Source of the DNA: Betaproteobacteria bacterium UBA5582
GTDB taxonomy: Bacteria > Pseudomonadota > Gammaproteobacteria > Burkholderiales > Rhodocyclaceae
DNA: 23,152 nucleotides
NCBI GenBank assembly: GCA_002425245.1
Contig: DILW01000136.1
Location: 1-23,152, forward strand
Reading direction: 5' to 3'
The notes beneath the pieces are model-generated. The model was not told the DNA's origin. It saw nothing but the letters and a program-made list of their open reading frames with translations, and did not search any database. Of this stretch, positions 1 to 6,720 are shown in pieces. Each line of letters opens with the position of its first letter. Position 1 is the first letter of the stretch. Both the position numbers and the translations under genes were made by a program.

Positions 1-66
1 AAACACTGAGGGGGTTTTTGCGTTGCAGGACGAGACTATTCTTCGGGCCTTCAGGGCACATGACTG

Positions 67-75
67 TGCTAGAAT
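67..75 (+). promoter_or_regulatory. Extended -10 promoter for the SRP RNA gene
   Basis: TGC followed directly by TAGAAT (70-75) forms an extended -10 element. It lies 7 bases before the first paired base of the SRP RNA at 83, the expected distance to a start site. No good -35 box is seen at 16-18 bp, which is common for extended -10 promoters. Inferred from sequence only. Confidence 0.6.
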
Positions 76-82
76 TCGCACC

Positions 83-178
83 GGCGGGTCTCCCCGCATT
101 GTAGTGTGGTGAACCTGGTCAGGTCCGGAAGGAAGCAGCCACAGCCATTAACTGCAAGTGCCGGGGGTTAGGCTCGCC
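83..178 (+). ncRNA. ffs: 4.5S signal recognition particle RNA (small bacterial SRP RNA)
   Basis: This is the RNA scaffold of the signal recognition particle. It binds Ffh and targets nascent inner-membrane proteins to FtsY and the Sec translocon. The conserved domain IV core is plain: GGTCAGGTCCGGAAGGAAGC at 117-136, with its GGAA tetraloop and the asymmetric loop bases. The ends GGCGGGTC (83-90) and GGCTCGCC (171-178) pair over 8 bp with two G-U pairs, giving a closed hairpin of 96 nt, normal for the short Gram-negative type. A T-rich stretch (181-190) follows the closing stem and may end transcription. The gene sits just upstream of dnaX, a frequent arrangement in proteobacteria. The exact ends are set from the pairing. 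Confidence 0.95.
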
Positions 179-207
179 ACTTTCATTTTTGCTTTGGTGT
201 GGGGCGC

Positions 208-1812
208 ATGAGTTACCAAGTTCTCGCCCGCAAGTGGCGGCCGCGCAATTTTTCGACGCTAGTCGGCCAGGAACATGTGGTTCGGGCTTTGACGCATGCC
301 TTGTCCGAACAGCGTTTGCATCATGCCTACCTGTTCACCGGTACGCGCGGGGTCGGCAAAACCACCATCGCGCGCATTCTGGCCAAATCCCTGAATTGCG
401 AAACCGGCATCACCCCGACTCCTTGCGGGAAATGTTCTGCCTGCCAGGAGATCGATGCTGGGCGCTTTGTCGATCTGCTTGAGGTTGATGCTGCGACCAA
501 CACCCGTGTTGACGAGATGCGCCAGTTGTTGGAGAACGCGATTTATGCGCCAACCCGCGGTCGGTTCAAGGTTTACGTGATCGACGAAGTGCACATGCTA
601 TCTACCTCCGCCTTCAACGCGATGCTGAAGACGCTGGAGGAGCCACCCGAGCATGTCAAATTCATTCTGGCGACGACTGATCCGCAAAAAATTCCGGTTA
701 CCGTCCTGTCCCGTTGCCTGCAGTTCAATTTGAAGCAGATGCCGGCGCCGGCGATTTCCGGGCATCTGGCCAATATCCTGCAGGCAGAGGGGGTGCCCTT
801 CGATCATCAGGCCTTGGCACTGATTGCCCGGTCGGCCGGCGGCAGTATGCGCGATTCCCTGTCGCTTCTCGATCAGGCAATTGCTCACGGTGCAGGAAAG
901 GTCGATGAGGCACAAGTCAGGTTGATGCTGGGTAGCGTCGATCAGGATCATCTATTTGTTATTCTCGAGGCGCTGCAAGAGGGTAATGCCGCCGCCCTGC
1001 TGCAGGTGGCGTCTACGCTGGCTGTTCGCAGTTTCTCCTTTGCCAGTGCCTTGCAGGAGCTCGCTGCACTGCTGACCCGGATACAGGTTCTGCAATGTGT
1101 CCCGGATGCAGCGGATGAAGAGGATCCCGACCGTGAGCGTATTGCTGCGCTGGCGCGCGGTCTGTCGATGGAGTTCGTGCAACTGGCTTATCAGATCGTC
1201 AATCAGGGGCGGGCAGAACTCGGCCTCGCACCGGATGAGCACGCTGGTTTCCTGATGACCCTGCTGCGCTTGCATGCATTCCGCCCGCGTAGTGTTCCGG
1301 AAATGCTGGATTCTGCCCGTGGCCCGTCGCGGCCGGCCGTTGCCAGGCAGGTTGCGAGTGCTCTTCCGGTTGCCCAGGAAAGCGCGGCGCCTGAGCTGCC
1401 AGTCTCTGCGCCTCCCACAAGGCGTGAAACTCCGGTCGATGACTGGGGAAACATCGTGGCCAGTTTGAATTTGAGTGGGCTGGCCAGGGAATTGGCGCTG
1501 AATTGCGAACTGCGGCGTCTGGATGACGGGCTTTGTCTGCTGCGTCTGCCGTCGGCCAAGGGCCATCTGCAGATGAAGCCCTCTCCCGATCGTCTTCAGC
1601 AGGCGCTCGTCGAGCATTTCGGTCGGCAGCTCATGCTGCGGATCGAGGTTGGCGATACAGCGGCGGAAACCCCGGCGGAGCTCGCCGGGAGACAGCGCCA
1701 GGTCAGACAGGAGCATGCCGAAACGGCGATTGAACAGGATTTTTTCATTCAGGAGGCCAAGTCCGCCCTGGATGCATCGGTTGTGAAATCTTCCATTAAA
1801 CCCATTGATTGA
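208..1812 (+). CDS. dnaX: DNA polymerase III subunits tau/gamma
   Basis: This is the AAA+ clamp-loader subunit of the replicative polymerase. It opens and loads the beta clamp and, as tau, links core polymerases to DnaB. The 534-aa product starts MSYQVLARKWRP, the family's usual N-terminus, so ATG 208 is preferred to an in-frame GTG at 199. Walker A is GTRGVGKT (about 45-52). Four zinc ligands are C64, C73, C76 and C79. Walker B is DEVH (126-129), followed by a sensor-1 region (LATTDPQKIPVTVLSRC) and GGSMRDSLSLLDQ (sensor 2). The C-terminal third is variable and matches the tau-specific part. I see no A-rich slippery heptamer near codon 400-450, so a gamma form made by E. coli-style frameshifting is not evident. 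The gene is followed by ybaB after 11 bases. Confidence 0.97.
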   Translation: MSYQVLARKWRPRNFSTLVGQEHVVRALTHALSEQRLHHAYLFTGTRGVGKTTIARILAKSLNCETGITPTPCGKCSACQEIDAGRFVDLLEVDAATNTRVDEMRQLLENAIYAPTRGRFKVYVIDEVHMLSTSAFNAMLKTLEEPPEHVKFILATTDPQKIPVTVLSRCLQFNLKQMPAPAISGHLANILQAEGVPFDHQALALIARSAGGSMRDSLSLLDQAIAHGAGKVDEAQVRLMLGSVDQDHLFVILEALQEGNAAALLQVASTLAVRSFSFASALQELAALLTRIQVLQCVPDAADEEDPDRERIAALARGLSMEFVQLAYQIVNQGRAELGLAPDEHAGFLMTLLRLHAFRPRSVPEMLDSARGPSRPAVARQVASALPVAQESAAPELPVSAPPTRRETPVDDWGNIVASLNLSGLARELALNCELRRLDDGLCLLRLPSAKGHLQMKPSPDRLQQALVEHFGRQLMLRIEVGDTAAETPAELAGRQRQVRQEHAETAIEQDFFIQEAKSALDASVVKSSIKPID

Positions 1813-1823
1813 CGGAGCAGCAC

Positions 1824-2147
1824 ATGATTAAGGGCGGTTTGGGTGGCCTGATGAAGCAGGCCCAGATGATGCAGGAAAACATGAAGAAGGCGCAGGAGCA
1901 ACTGGCGCAGACTGAAGTTGAAGGTCAGGCCGGCGCCGGGATGGTCAAGGTGGTGATGACCTGTGCGCACGATGTGCGCCGGGTTTCCATCGATCCCTCG
2001 GTGATGGATGACCGGGAGATGCTAGAAGACTTGATCGCGGCGGCGATGAACGATGCCGCACGCAAGGGTGAGGCTCTCAGCCAGGAAAAGATGTCCGGTT
2101 TTACCGCCGGCATGAATCTGCCACCGGGTTTCAAGCTGCCGTTCTGA
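1824..2147 (+). CDS. ybaB: YbaB/EbfC family nucleoid-associated protein
   Basis: Small DNA-binding protein of 107 aa that dimerises and coats DNA; the family is almost always found between dnaX and recR, as here. The sequence MIKGGLGGLMKQAQMMQENM is a typical family start, with a long amphipathic N-terminal helix, and the C-terminus has the usual Met/Gly/Pro-rich end (GMNLPPGFKLPF). ATG 1824 is chosen because GGAG (1814-1817) lies 6 bases upstream. A TTG at 1809 in the same frame would overlap the dnaX stop and lacks such a site. Its physiological role in this organism is inferred from the family only. Confidence 0.95.
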   Translation: MIKGGLGGLMKQAQMMQENMKKAQEQLAQTEVEGQAGAGMVKVVMTCAHDVRRVSIDPSVMDDREMLEDLIAAAMNDAARKGEALSQEKMSGFTAGMNLPPGFKLPF

Positions 2148-2148
2148 C

Positions 2149-2751
2149 GTGAATCCCAGCGGACTTGAGGCACTGATCGAGGCTCTGCGCTGCTTGCCGG
2201 GGATTGGCCCCAAGTCGGCTCAGCGACTGGCCTATCACCTGATGCAGCATGACCGGCCGGGCGCCGCTCGTCTGGGGGATGCGATCCAGCACGCCTTGCA
2301 GGCGATTCGCCACTGTCAGCGCTGCAATACCTTTACCGAGCTCGACATCTGTGAGCGTTGCGCCTCGCCGCGCCGCGATGCCAGTCTGCTGTGCGTGGTC
2401 GAAACGCCGGTGGATATGAACATGATGGAGCAGACGCAGGCCTACCAAGGGCTTTATTACGTCCTGATGGGGCGGATTTCGCCGCTGGATGGGGTCGGCC
2501 CGCGGGCCTTGGCAATGGACAAGTTGCTGGCGAGGGCGACTGATGGCATGGTCCGGGAGGTCATTCTGGCGACCAACTATACCAACGAGGGTGAAGCCAC
2601 GGCGCATTACGTCATGGCGATGCTTCAGGCTCATGGCATCAACGTCACACGCATCGCCAGAGGTGTGCCGGTCGGCGGTGAACTCGAGTTTGTCGATAGT
2701 GGCACCCTGGCTCAGGCTTTGCGCGAACGACGCTCGGTTGGTGCCAATTGA
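2149..2751 (+). CDS. recR: Recombination mediator protein RecR
   Basis: RecR acts with RecO (and RecF) to load RecA at single-strand gaps and stalled forks. The 200-aa product shows the family's three parts: the N-terminal helix-hairpin-helix (LPGIGPKSAQRLAYHL, about 16-31); the C4 zinc finger C56, C59, C68, C71 (CQRC...CERC); and a Toprim domain beginning LLCVVETPVDMNMME. Residues GRISPLDGVGP and TNYTNEGEATAHY are further conserved Toprim blocks. The start is GTG 2149, one base after the ybaB stop. No clear Shine-Dalgarno is visible, so translation is probably coupled to ybaB. Length is normal for the family. Confidence 0.96.
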   Translation: MNPSGLEALIEALRCLPGIGPKSAQRLAYHLMQHDRPGAARLGDAIQHALQAIRHCQRCNTFTELDICERCASPRRDASLLCVVETPVDMNMMEQTQAYQGLYYVLMGRISPLDGVGPRALAMDKLLARATDGMVREVILATNYTNEGEATAHYVMAMLQAHGINVTRIARGVPVGGELEFVDSGTLAQALRERRSVGAN

Positions 2752-2764
2752 TTCAGACAATGGC

Positions 2765-2793
2765 TTTTATCAGGGGTTCCGTTGGCGTATAAT
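2765..2793 (+). promoter_or_regulatory. Sigma70-like promoter of petABC
   Basis: A perfect TATAAT lies at 2788-2793, with a weak -35 (TTTTAT, 2765-2770) at 17 bp spacing. The predicted transcript starts near 2800, about 40 bases before petA. The element lies in the 89-base gap between recR and petA and separates the DNA-repair block from the respiratory operon. The -10 is convincing; the -35 is poor. Confidence 0.6.
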
Positions 2794-2840
2794 TTAGCGT
2801 TTGTTTTTAAACCCATTCAATTCCTTCAGGGGTCAGCGTT

Positions 2841-3440
2841 ATGAGCAATCAAGGGAAAATGGACTGCGGGCGGCGGCGTCTTATCGTCGCCACCGCAGCC
2901 GTGGGCGGTGTGGGTGCGGTAGCCGCGCTCGTACCGTTCGTGTCCAGTTTGCTTCCGTCCGAACGTGCCAAGGCGGCAGGAGCACCGGTCGAAGTCGACA
3001 TCAGCAAGCTGGAATCCGGTCAGATGATGACCGTCGAGTGGCGTGGCAAGCCAGTCTGGATCATCAACCGGTCCAAGGAAATGCTCGATACGCTGCCCAA
3101 GCTGGCTGACCAGATGGCCGATCCGAATTCCGAGGTGAAGTCTCAGCAACCCGACTACGCTGCCAACCCGACCCGTTCGGTCAAGGAAAACCTGCTGGTT
3201 GTCGTCGGCATCTGTACCCACCTCGGTTGCTCGCCGTCCTCCAAATTCAAGCCCGGTGCCGAAGAAGGCATGAGCGCCGACTGGCTGGGCGGCTTCCTTT
3301 GCCCCTGCCACGGCTCGACGTTCGATTTCGCCGGCCGCGTGTTCAAGGCCAAACCCGCGCCGACCAATCTCGAAGTGCCGCCGCACGTGTATCTGGCTGA
3401 TACCCGTATCCTGATCGGCGAAGACAAGAAGGGGGCATGA
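2841..3440 (+). CDS. petA: Ubiquinol-cytochrome c reductase, Rieske iron-sulfur subunit
   Basis: This is the [2Fe-2S] subunit of the cytochrome bc1 complex. It takes the first electron from ubiquinol at the Qo site and passes it to cytochrome c1. The 199-aa protein begins with a Tat-type anchor (CGRRRLIVATAAVGGVGAVAALVPF), so the folded cluster domain is exported and held by one membrane helix. Rieske box 1 is C125-T-H127-L-G-C130 and box 2 is C154-P-C156-H157-G-S. C125, H127, C154 and H157 bind the cluster, and C130/C156 form the disulfide. The insertion between the boxes (PSSKFKPGAEEGMSADW) is typical of proteobacterial bc1 Rieske proteins. The last codons overlap petB by 4 bases (ATGA). 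Confidence 0.97.
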   Translation: MSNQGKMDCGRRRLIVATAAVGGVGAVAALVPFVSSLLPSERAKAAGAPVEVDISKLESGQMMTVEWRGKPVWIINRSKEMLDTLPKLADQMADPNSEVKSQQPDYAANPTRSVKENLLVVVGICTHLGCSPSSKFKPGAEEGMSADWLGGFLCPCHGSTFDFAGRVFKAKPAPTNLEVPPHVYLADTRILIGEDKKGA

Positions 3441-4744
3441 CCATGGCTGGTGGAATTTACGAAAAGTACAAGTCGGACGGCTCGCTGGCCGGCAACGTGC
3501 TGGAATGGGTTGATGCCCGTTTCCCGGCAACCTCGATGTGGAAGGGTCACCTTTCCGAATACTACGCACCGAAGAACTTCAACTTCTGGTATTTCTTCGG
3601 CTCGCTGGCGCTGCTGGTTCTGGTCATCCAGATCGTCACCGGCATCTTCCTGGTCATGCATTACAAGCCGGATGCCTCGCTGAACGCCGCCGGTGTGCCG
3701 GTTGCCTTTGCTTCGGTCGAGTACATCATGCGCGACGTGCCCGGTGGCTGGATCATCCGCTACATGCACTCGACCGGTGCCTCTGCCTTCTTCATCGTCG
3801 TCTACCTGCACATGTTCCGTGGCCTGATCTACGGTTCCTACCGCAAGCCGCGCGAACTGACCTGGCTGTTCGGGGTTGGCATCTTCCTGGTGTTGATGGG
3901 TGAAGCTTTCTTCGGCTACCTCCTGCCTTGGGGCCAGATGTCGTACTGGGGTGCTCAGGTGATCGTGAACCTGTTCGGTGCCATTCCGGTGGTCGGCAAC
4001 GATCTGTCCATCCTGATCCGCGGCGACTTCGTCGTCGGTGACGCGACCCTGAACCGTTTCTTCTCCTTCCACGTGATCGCCTTCCCGCTCGTTCTGATCG
4101 GTCTGGTTGCTGCCCACATCCTGGCGCTGCACGAAACCGGCTCGAACAACCCGGATGGTATCGACATCAAGGAAAAGAAAGACGAAAACGGTATCCCGCT
4201 GGATGGCATTCCCTTCCACCCGTACTACACGGTCAAGGACATCGTCGGTGTTGTCGTCTTCCTGATGGCTTTCAGCGCGATCATGTTCTTCGCGCCGGAA
4301 GGTGGTGGCCTGTTCCTGGAAACGCCGAACTTCTATCCGGCCGATCCGCTGAAGACCCCGCCGCACATTGCACCGGTCTGGTATTTCACCCCGTACTACT
4401 CGATCCTGCGTGCCATCGTCTGGAACTTCTTCGGTCTTGACGCCAAGTTCTGGGGCGTGGTCGCCATGGGCGCCTCGGTTGTGATCTTCGCCTTCCTGCC
4501 GTGGCTGGACCGCAGCCCGGTGCGTTCGATCCGCTATCGCGGGCCGATCACCAAGACGATGATCACCCTGTTCGTGATCTGCTTCTTCATTCTCGGCTAT
4601 CTGGGTACCCAGTCTCCGTCCCCGATGGGCGAACTGATTTCCCAGATCTGTACGGTGTTCTATTTCGGTTTCTTCCTCGCCATGCCGTGGTGGTCCCGGA
4701 TGGACAAGTTCAAGCCGGTTCCCGAACGCGTCACGATGAAGTGA
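3437..4744 (+). CDS. petB: Cytochrome b of the bc1 complex
   Basis: This membrane-embedded di-heme subunit carries the Qo and Qi quinone sites. The 435-aa length and the pattern of hydrophobic helices fit a full-length, unsplit cytochrome b with eight helices. Heme-ligand histidines are in helix B (MHSTGASAFFIVVYLHMFRG) and helix D (FHVIAFPLVLIGLVAAHILALH). The Qo motif reads P313-V314-W315-Y316 where mitochondria and alphaproteobacteria have PEWY. PVWY is a known variant in beta- and gammaproteobacteria. The start ATG 3437 overlaps the petA stop by 4 bases, and a second ATG at 3443 is possible. Operon: petA-petB-petC. Confidence 0.97.
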   Translation: MTMAGGIYEKYKSDGSLAGNVLEWVDARFPATSMWKGHLSEYYAPKNFNFWYFFGSLALLVLVIQIVTGIFLVMHYKPDASLNAAGVPVAFASVEYIMRDVPGGWIIRYMHSTGASAFFIVVYLHMFRGLIYGSYRKPRELTWLFGVGIFLVLMGEAFFGYLLPWGQMSYWGAQVIVNLFGAIPVVGNDLSILIRGDFVVGDATLNRFFSFHVIAFPLVLIGLVAAHILALHETGSNNPDGIDIKEKKDENGIPLDGIPFHPYYTVKDIVGVVVFLMAFSAIMFFAPEGGGLFLETPNFYPADPLKTPPHIAPVWYFTPYYSILRAIVWNFFGLDAKFWGVVAMGASVVIFAFLPWLDRSPVRSIRYRGPITKTMITLFVICFFILGYLGTQSPSPMGELISQICTVFYFGFFLAMPWWSRMDKFKPVPERVTMK

Positions 4745-4757
4745 GAGGATGCTTAAA

Positions 4758-5477
4758 ATGAAAAAGTTTCTGATTGCATTGCTCTTTGCGCCGGTTCTCG
4801 CGCTCGCAGCCGGCGGCAATGTGCACCTCGACAAATGGCCGGGTTCGGTCAGCGACAAGGCGGCGCTGCAAAACGGTGCCAAGCTGTTCGTCAATTACTG
4901 CCATAACTGCCATGGCGCCTCCTACATGCGCTACAAGAACCTGATGGATCTTGGCTTGACCGAAGAGCAGGTGAAGGAGAACCTGATGTTTGCGGGCGAC
5001 AAGATCGGTGACCTGATGATGGTTGCCGCGCGTTCCGACGAGCAGAAGAAGTGGTTTGGGGCAACCCCGCCGGATCTGACCATCATCGCCCGCGCCCGTG
5101 GTGAATTGGGTAATCCGGGGGCTGGTGCCGACTGGTTGTACACTTACCTGCGTACCTTCTACCAGGACGAAAAGCGTCCGACCGGCTGGAACAACGTTGC
5201 CTTCGAAGCCGTCGGCATGCCGCACGTGCTGTGGGAGTTGCAGGGCACCCAGGTGATGAACCATGAAACGCACAAGCTCGAGCTTGCCGTTCCCGGCAAG
5301 ATGAGTCCGGCGGAGTTCGACAAGGCGGTTTCCGACCTGGTCGGCTTCATGGTCTGGATGGGCGAACCGCAGCAGGAGTACCGCAAGACGATCGGCATCT
5401 TCGTGCTGGCCTTCCTGGCGCTGCTGTTTGTGGTTGCCTATGCCCTGAAGAAGGAATACTGGAAAGACATTCACTGA
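4758..5477 (+). CDS. petC: Cytochrome c1 of the bc1 complex
   Basis: Membrane-anchored c-type cytochrome that accepts electrons from the Rieske centre and passes them to soluble cytochrome c. The 239-aa product has a Sec signal peptide (MKKFLIALLFAPVLALAAGG), one heme-binding motif C48-H-N-C51-H52, a probable Met axial ligand in VGMPHVLWELQG, and a C-terminal anchor (IGIFVLAFLALLFVVAYAL) ending in KKEYWKDIH. ATG 4758 is preferred because AGAGG (4744-4748) is 9 bases upstream. An in-frame ATG at 4749 abuts that site directly. It follows petB after 13 bases. Confidence 0.96.
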   Translation: MKKFLIALLFAPVLALAAGGNVHLDKWPGSVSDKAALQNGAKLFVNYCHNCHGASYMRYKNLMDLGLTEEQVKENLMFAGDKIGDLMMVAARSDEQKKWFGATPPDLTIIARARGELGNPGAGADWLYTYLRTFYQDEKRPTGWNNVAFEAVGMPHVLWELQGTQVMNHETHKLELAVPGKMSPAEFDKAVSDLVGFMVWMGEPQQEYRKTIGIFVLAFLALLFVVAYALKKEYWKDIH

Positions 5478-5509
5478 TCCTTGCCGGATCGGCTGACGGC
5501 ATCGTGGAT

Positions 5510-5523
5510 CAGACTTCGGTCTG
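5510..5523 (+). other. cUUCGg tetraloop hairpin between petC and sspA
   Basis: CAGAC (5510-5514) and GTCTG (5519-5523) pair around a TTCG loop closed by C-G, an exceptionally stable RNA tetraloop. No U-run follows, so it is not a standard terminator. It may protect the 3' end of petABC mRNA or mark a processing point. Function is inferred. Confidence 0.4.
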
Positions 5524-5560
5524 TCCCCGGTGCCGAATCTCATTTTGAGGGTTGCTAAAC

Positions 5561-6157
5561 ATGATGAACCTCTACTCGGGTACCACTTGCCCGTTCAGTC
5601 ACCGTTGCCGCATTGTCCTGTTCGAGAAGGGCATGGACTTCCAGGTCATTGACGTCGACCTGTTCTCGAAGGCCGACGAAATGGCCGCGATCAATCCGCA
5701 CGGGCGCGTCCCGGTGCTGGCCGAGCGCGACCTGGTGTTGTTCGAACCGAACATCATCAACGAATACATCGACGAGCGTTTTCCGCATCCGCAACTGATG
5801 CCGGCCGATCCGATCATGCGCGCGCGTGCGCGCCAGTTGCTGATCGGCATGGAACGCGAGATCTTCTCGCACATGGAAATCATCGAGAAGAACGGCAAGA
5901 CCGCCGACAAGGCCCGCCAGGAAATCAAGGCGCGCCTGACCGAGATCGTGCCGATCTTCAACAAGCAAAAGTTCATGCTCGGCGACGAGTTCTCCATGCT
6001 CGACGTCGCCATCGCGCCGCTGCTCTGGCGTCTCGACCACTATGGCATCGACCTCGGCAAGGCCGCGGCGCCGCTGATGAAGTACGCCGAGCGCATCTTC
6101 AGCCGCCAGGGCTTCATCGAGGCGCTGACCCCGTCGGAAAAGGCAATGCGCAAGTAA
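5561..6157 (+). CDS. sspA: Stringent starvation protein A homologue (GST-fold)
   Basis: SspA is a glutathione S-transferase-fold protein that in E. coli binds RNA polymerase and alters promoter use in stationary phase; it has no proven GST activity. The 198-aa product has the thioredoxin-like N-terminal domain (MMNLYSGTTCPFSHRCRIVLFEKG...NPHGRVPVL...IINEYIDERFPHPQLMP) and an all-helical C-terminal domain (FMLGDEFSMLDVAIAPLLWRLD). ATG 5561 is chosen because TGAGGG (5546-5551) ends 9 bases upstream; a second ATG lies at 5564. It is followed after 3 bases by sspB. The petABC-sspAB order is common in betaproteobacteria. The assignment rests on family resemblance and the sspB neighbour. Confidence 0.92.
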   Translation: MMNLYSGTTCPFSHRCRIVLFEKGMDFQVIDVDLFSKADEMAAINPHGRVPVLAERDLVLFEPNIINEYIDERFPHPQLMPADPIMRARARQLLIGMEREIFSHMEIIEKNGKTADKARQEIKARLTEIVPIFNKQKFMLGDEFSMLDVAIAPLLWRLDHYGIDLGKAAAPLMKYAERIFSRQGFIEALTPSEKAMRK

Positions 6158-6160
6158 GAC

Positions 6161-6592
6161 ATGGAATTGCCGTCTACCAAACCCTACCTGCTGCGCGCCA
6201 TCTGGGAGTGGTGCTGCGACAACGGTTTCACCCCCTACATCGCGGTTCAGGTCGATGCCCGGACGCTGGTGCCACGCGAATTCGTGCGTGACGGACAGAT
6301 CGTCCTCAACCTGGGGCCGACGGCGACCAACAAGCTGCAGATGGGCAACGAGCTGATCGAGTTCCAGGCGCGTTTCAGTGGGGGCGCCCGCGAACTGTCG
6401 GTGCCGGTGGGGCAGGTGTCAGCCATCTACGCCCGGGAGAACGGCGCCGGCATGGCGTTCGATGTCGGTGACGAGGTCGCGTTCGGCGATGATTCCCCGG
6501 CCCAGCCCTTGGCCGCGGACGAAGATGATGAACCGCCCGAATCCCCCCGGCCGGAAGGTGGCGGGCGGCCGAAATTGCAGCGCGTCAAATAG
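6161..6592 (+). CDS. sspB: ClpXP protease specificity-enhancing factor SspB
   Basis: SspB is an adaptor that binds ssrA-tagged proteins and delivers them to ClpXP. The 143-aa product has the family's folded dimer domain (KPYLLRAIWEWCCDNGFTPYIAV...VLNLGPTATNKLQMGNE...FQARFSG...VPVGQVSAIYARENGAGMAF). After it comes an acidic, Pro-rich flexible linker (about 108-133). The extreme C-terminus RPKLQRVK matches the short ClpX-tethering motif of known SspB proteins. Start ATG 6161 lies 3 bases after the sspA stop, so the two genes are probably translationally coupled. Confidence 0.95.
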   Translation: MELPSTKPYLLRAIWEWCCDNGFTPYIAVQVDARTLVPREFVRDGQIVLNLGPTATNKLQMGNELIEFQARFSGGARELSVPVGQVSAIYARENGAGMAFDVGDEVAFGDDSPAQPLAADEDDEPPESPRPEGGGRPKLQRVK

Positions 6593-6611
6593 GTACATGA
6601 CGTTGTATTGA

Positions 6612-6617
6612 TGCACC
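6612..6617 (+). promoter_or_regulatory. Possible NtrC half-site upstream of nasA
   Basis: TGCACC matches one arm of the NtrC consensus (TGCACC-N5-GGTGCA), but the second arm is absent (AGGGA instead of GGTGC). It lies about 92 bases before the predicted nasA start, a plausible enhancer distance, and touches the sspB terminator. Weak on its own. Confidence 0.25.
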
Positions 6618-6655
6618 AAAAAAGGGAGATTCCTCAGCGGACTTTCCCTTTTTTT
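6618..6655 (+). terminator. Intrinsic terminator after sspB
   Basis: AAAAAAGGGA (6618-6627) pairs with TCCCTTTTTT (6645-6654), with a further G-U and A-T pair inside. A run of seven Ts ends at 6655. The A-rich 5' arm makes it usable in both directions. It closes the petABC-sspAB region and insulates it from the nasA promoter 26 bases on. Confidence 0.85.
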
Positions 6656-6680
6656 ATGCCAAGCCCTTGATTTTTCGGGA

Positions 6681-6696
6681 TGGCACGCCTGTTGCT
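6681..6696 (+). promoter_or_regulatory. Sigma54 (-24/-12) promoter of nasA
   Basis: TGGCACG (6681-6687) and TTGCT (6692-6696) match the RpoN consensus TGGCACG-N4-TTGCW. The key GG and GC are separated by exactly 10 bases. Transcription is predicted to start near 6707, leaving a leader of only about 14 nt before the nasA ATG. This implies control by an enhancer-binding protein, most likely NtrC. Confidence 0.88.
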
Positions 6697-6720
6697 CAAG
6701 CTTCCAGCGGAAGGAAGATC

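Noticed and set aside
685..693. A6 run in dnaX as a programmed frameshift for the gamma subunit
   Set aside because: The run lies in the ATPase domain (Gln-Lys-Ile codons), does not fit the heptamer in the correct phase, and is far from the tau/gamma boundary.
3155..4894. Long minus-strand open frame (579 codons) opposite petABC
   Set aside because: It mirrors the three pet genes, has low-complexity Glu/Asp/His/Arg-rich composition typical of antisense frames in GC-rich DNA, and has no recognisable domain.
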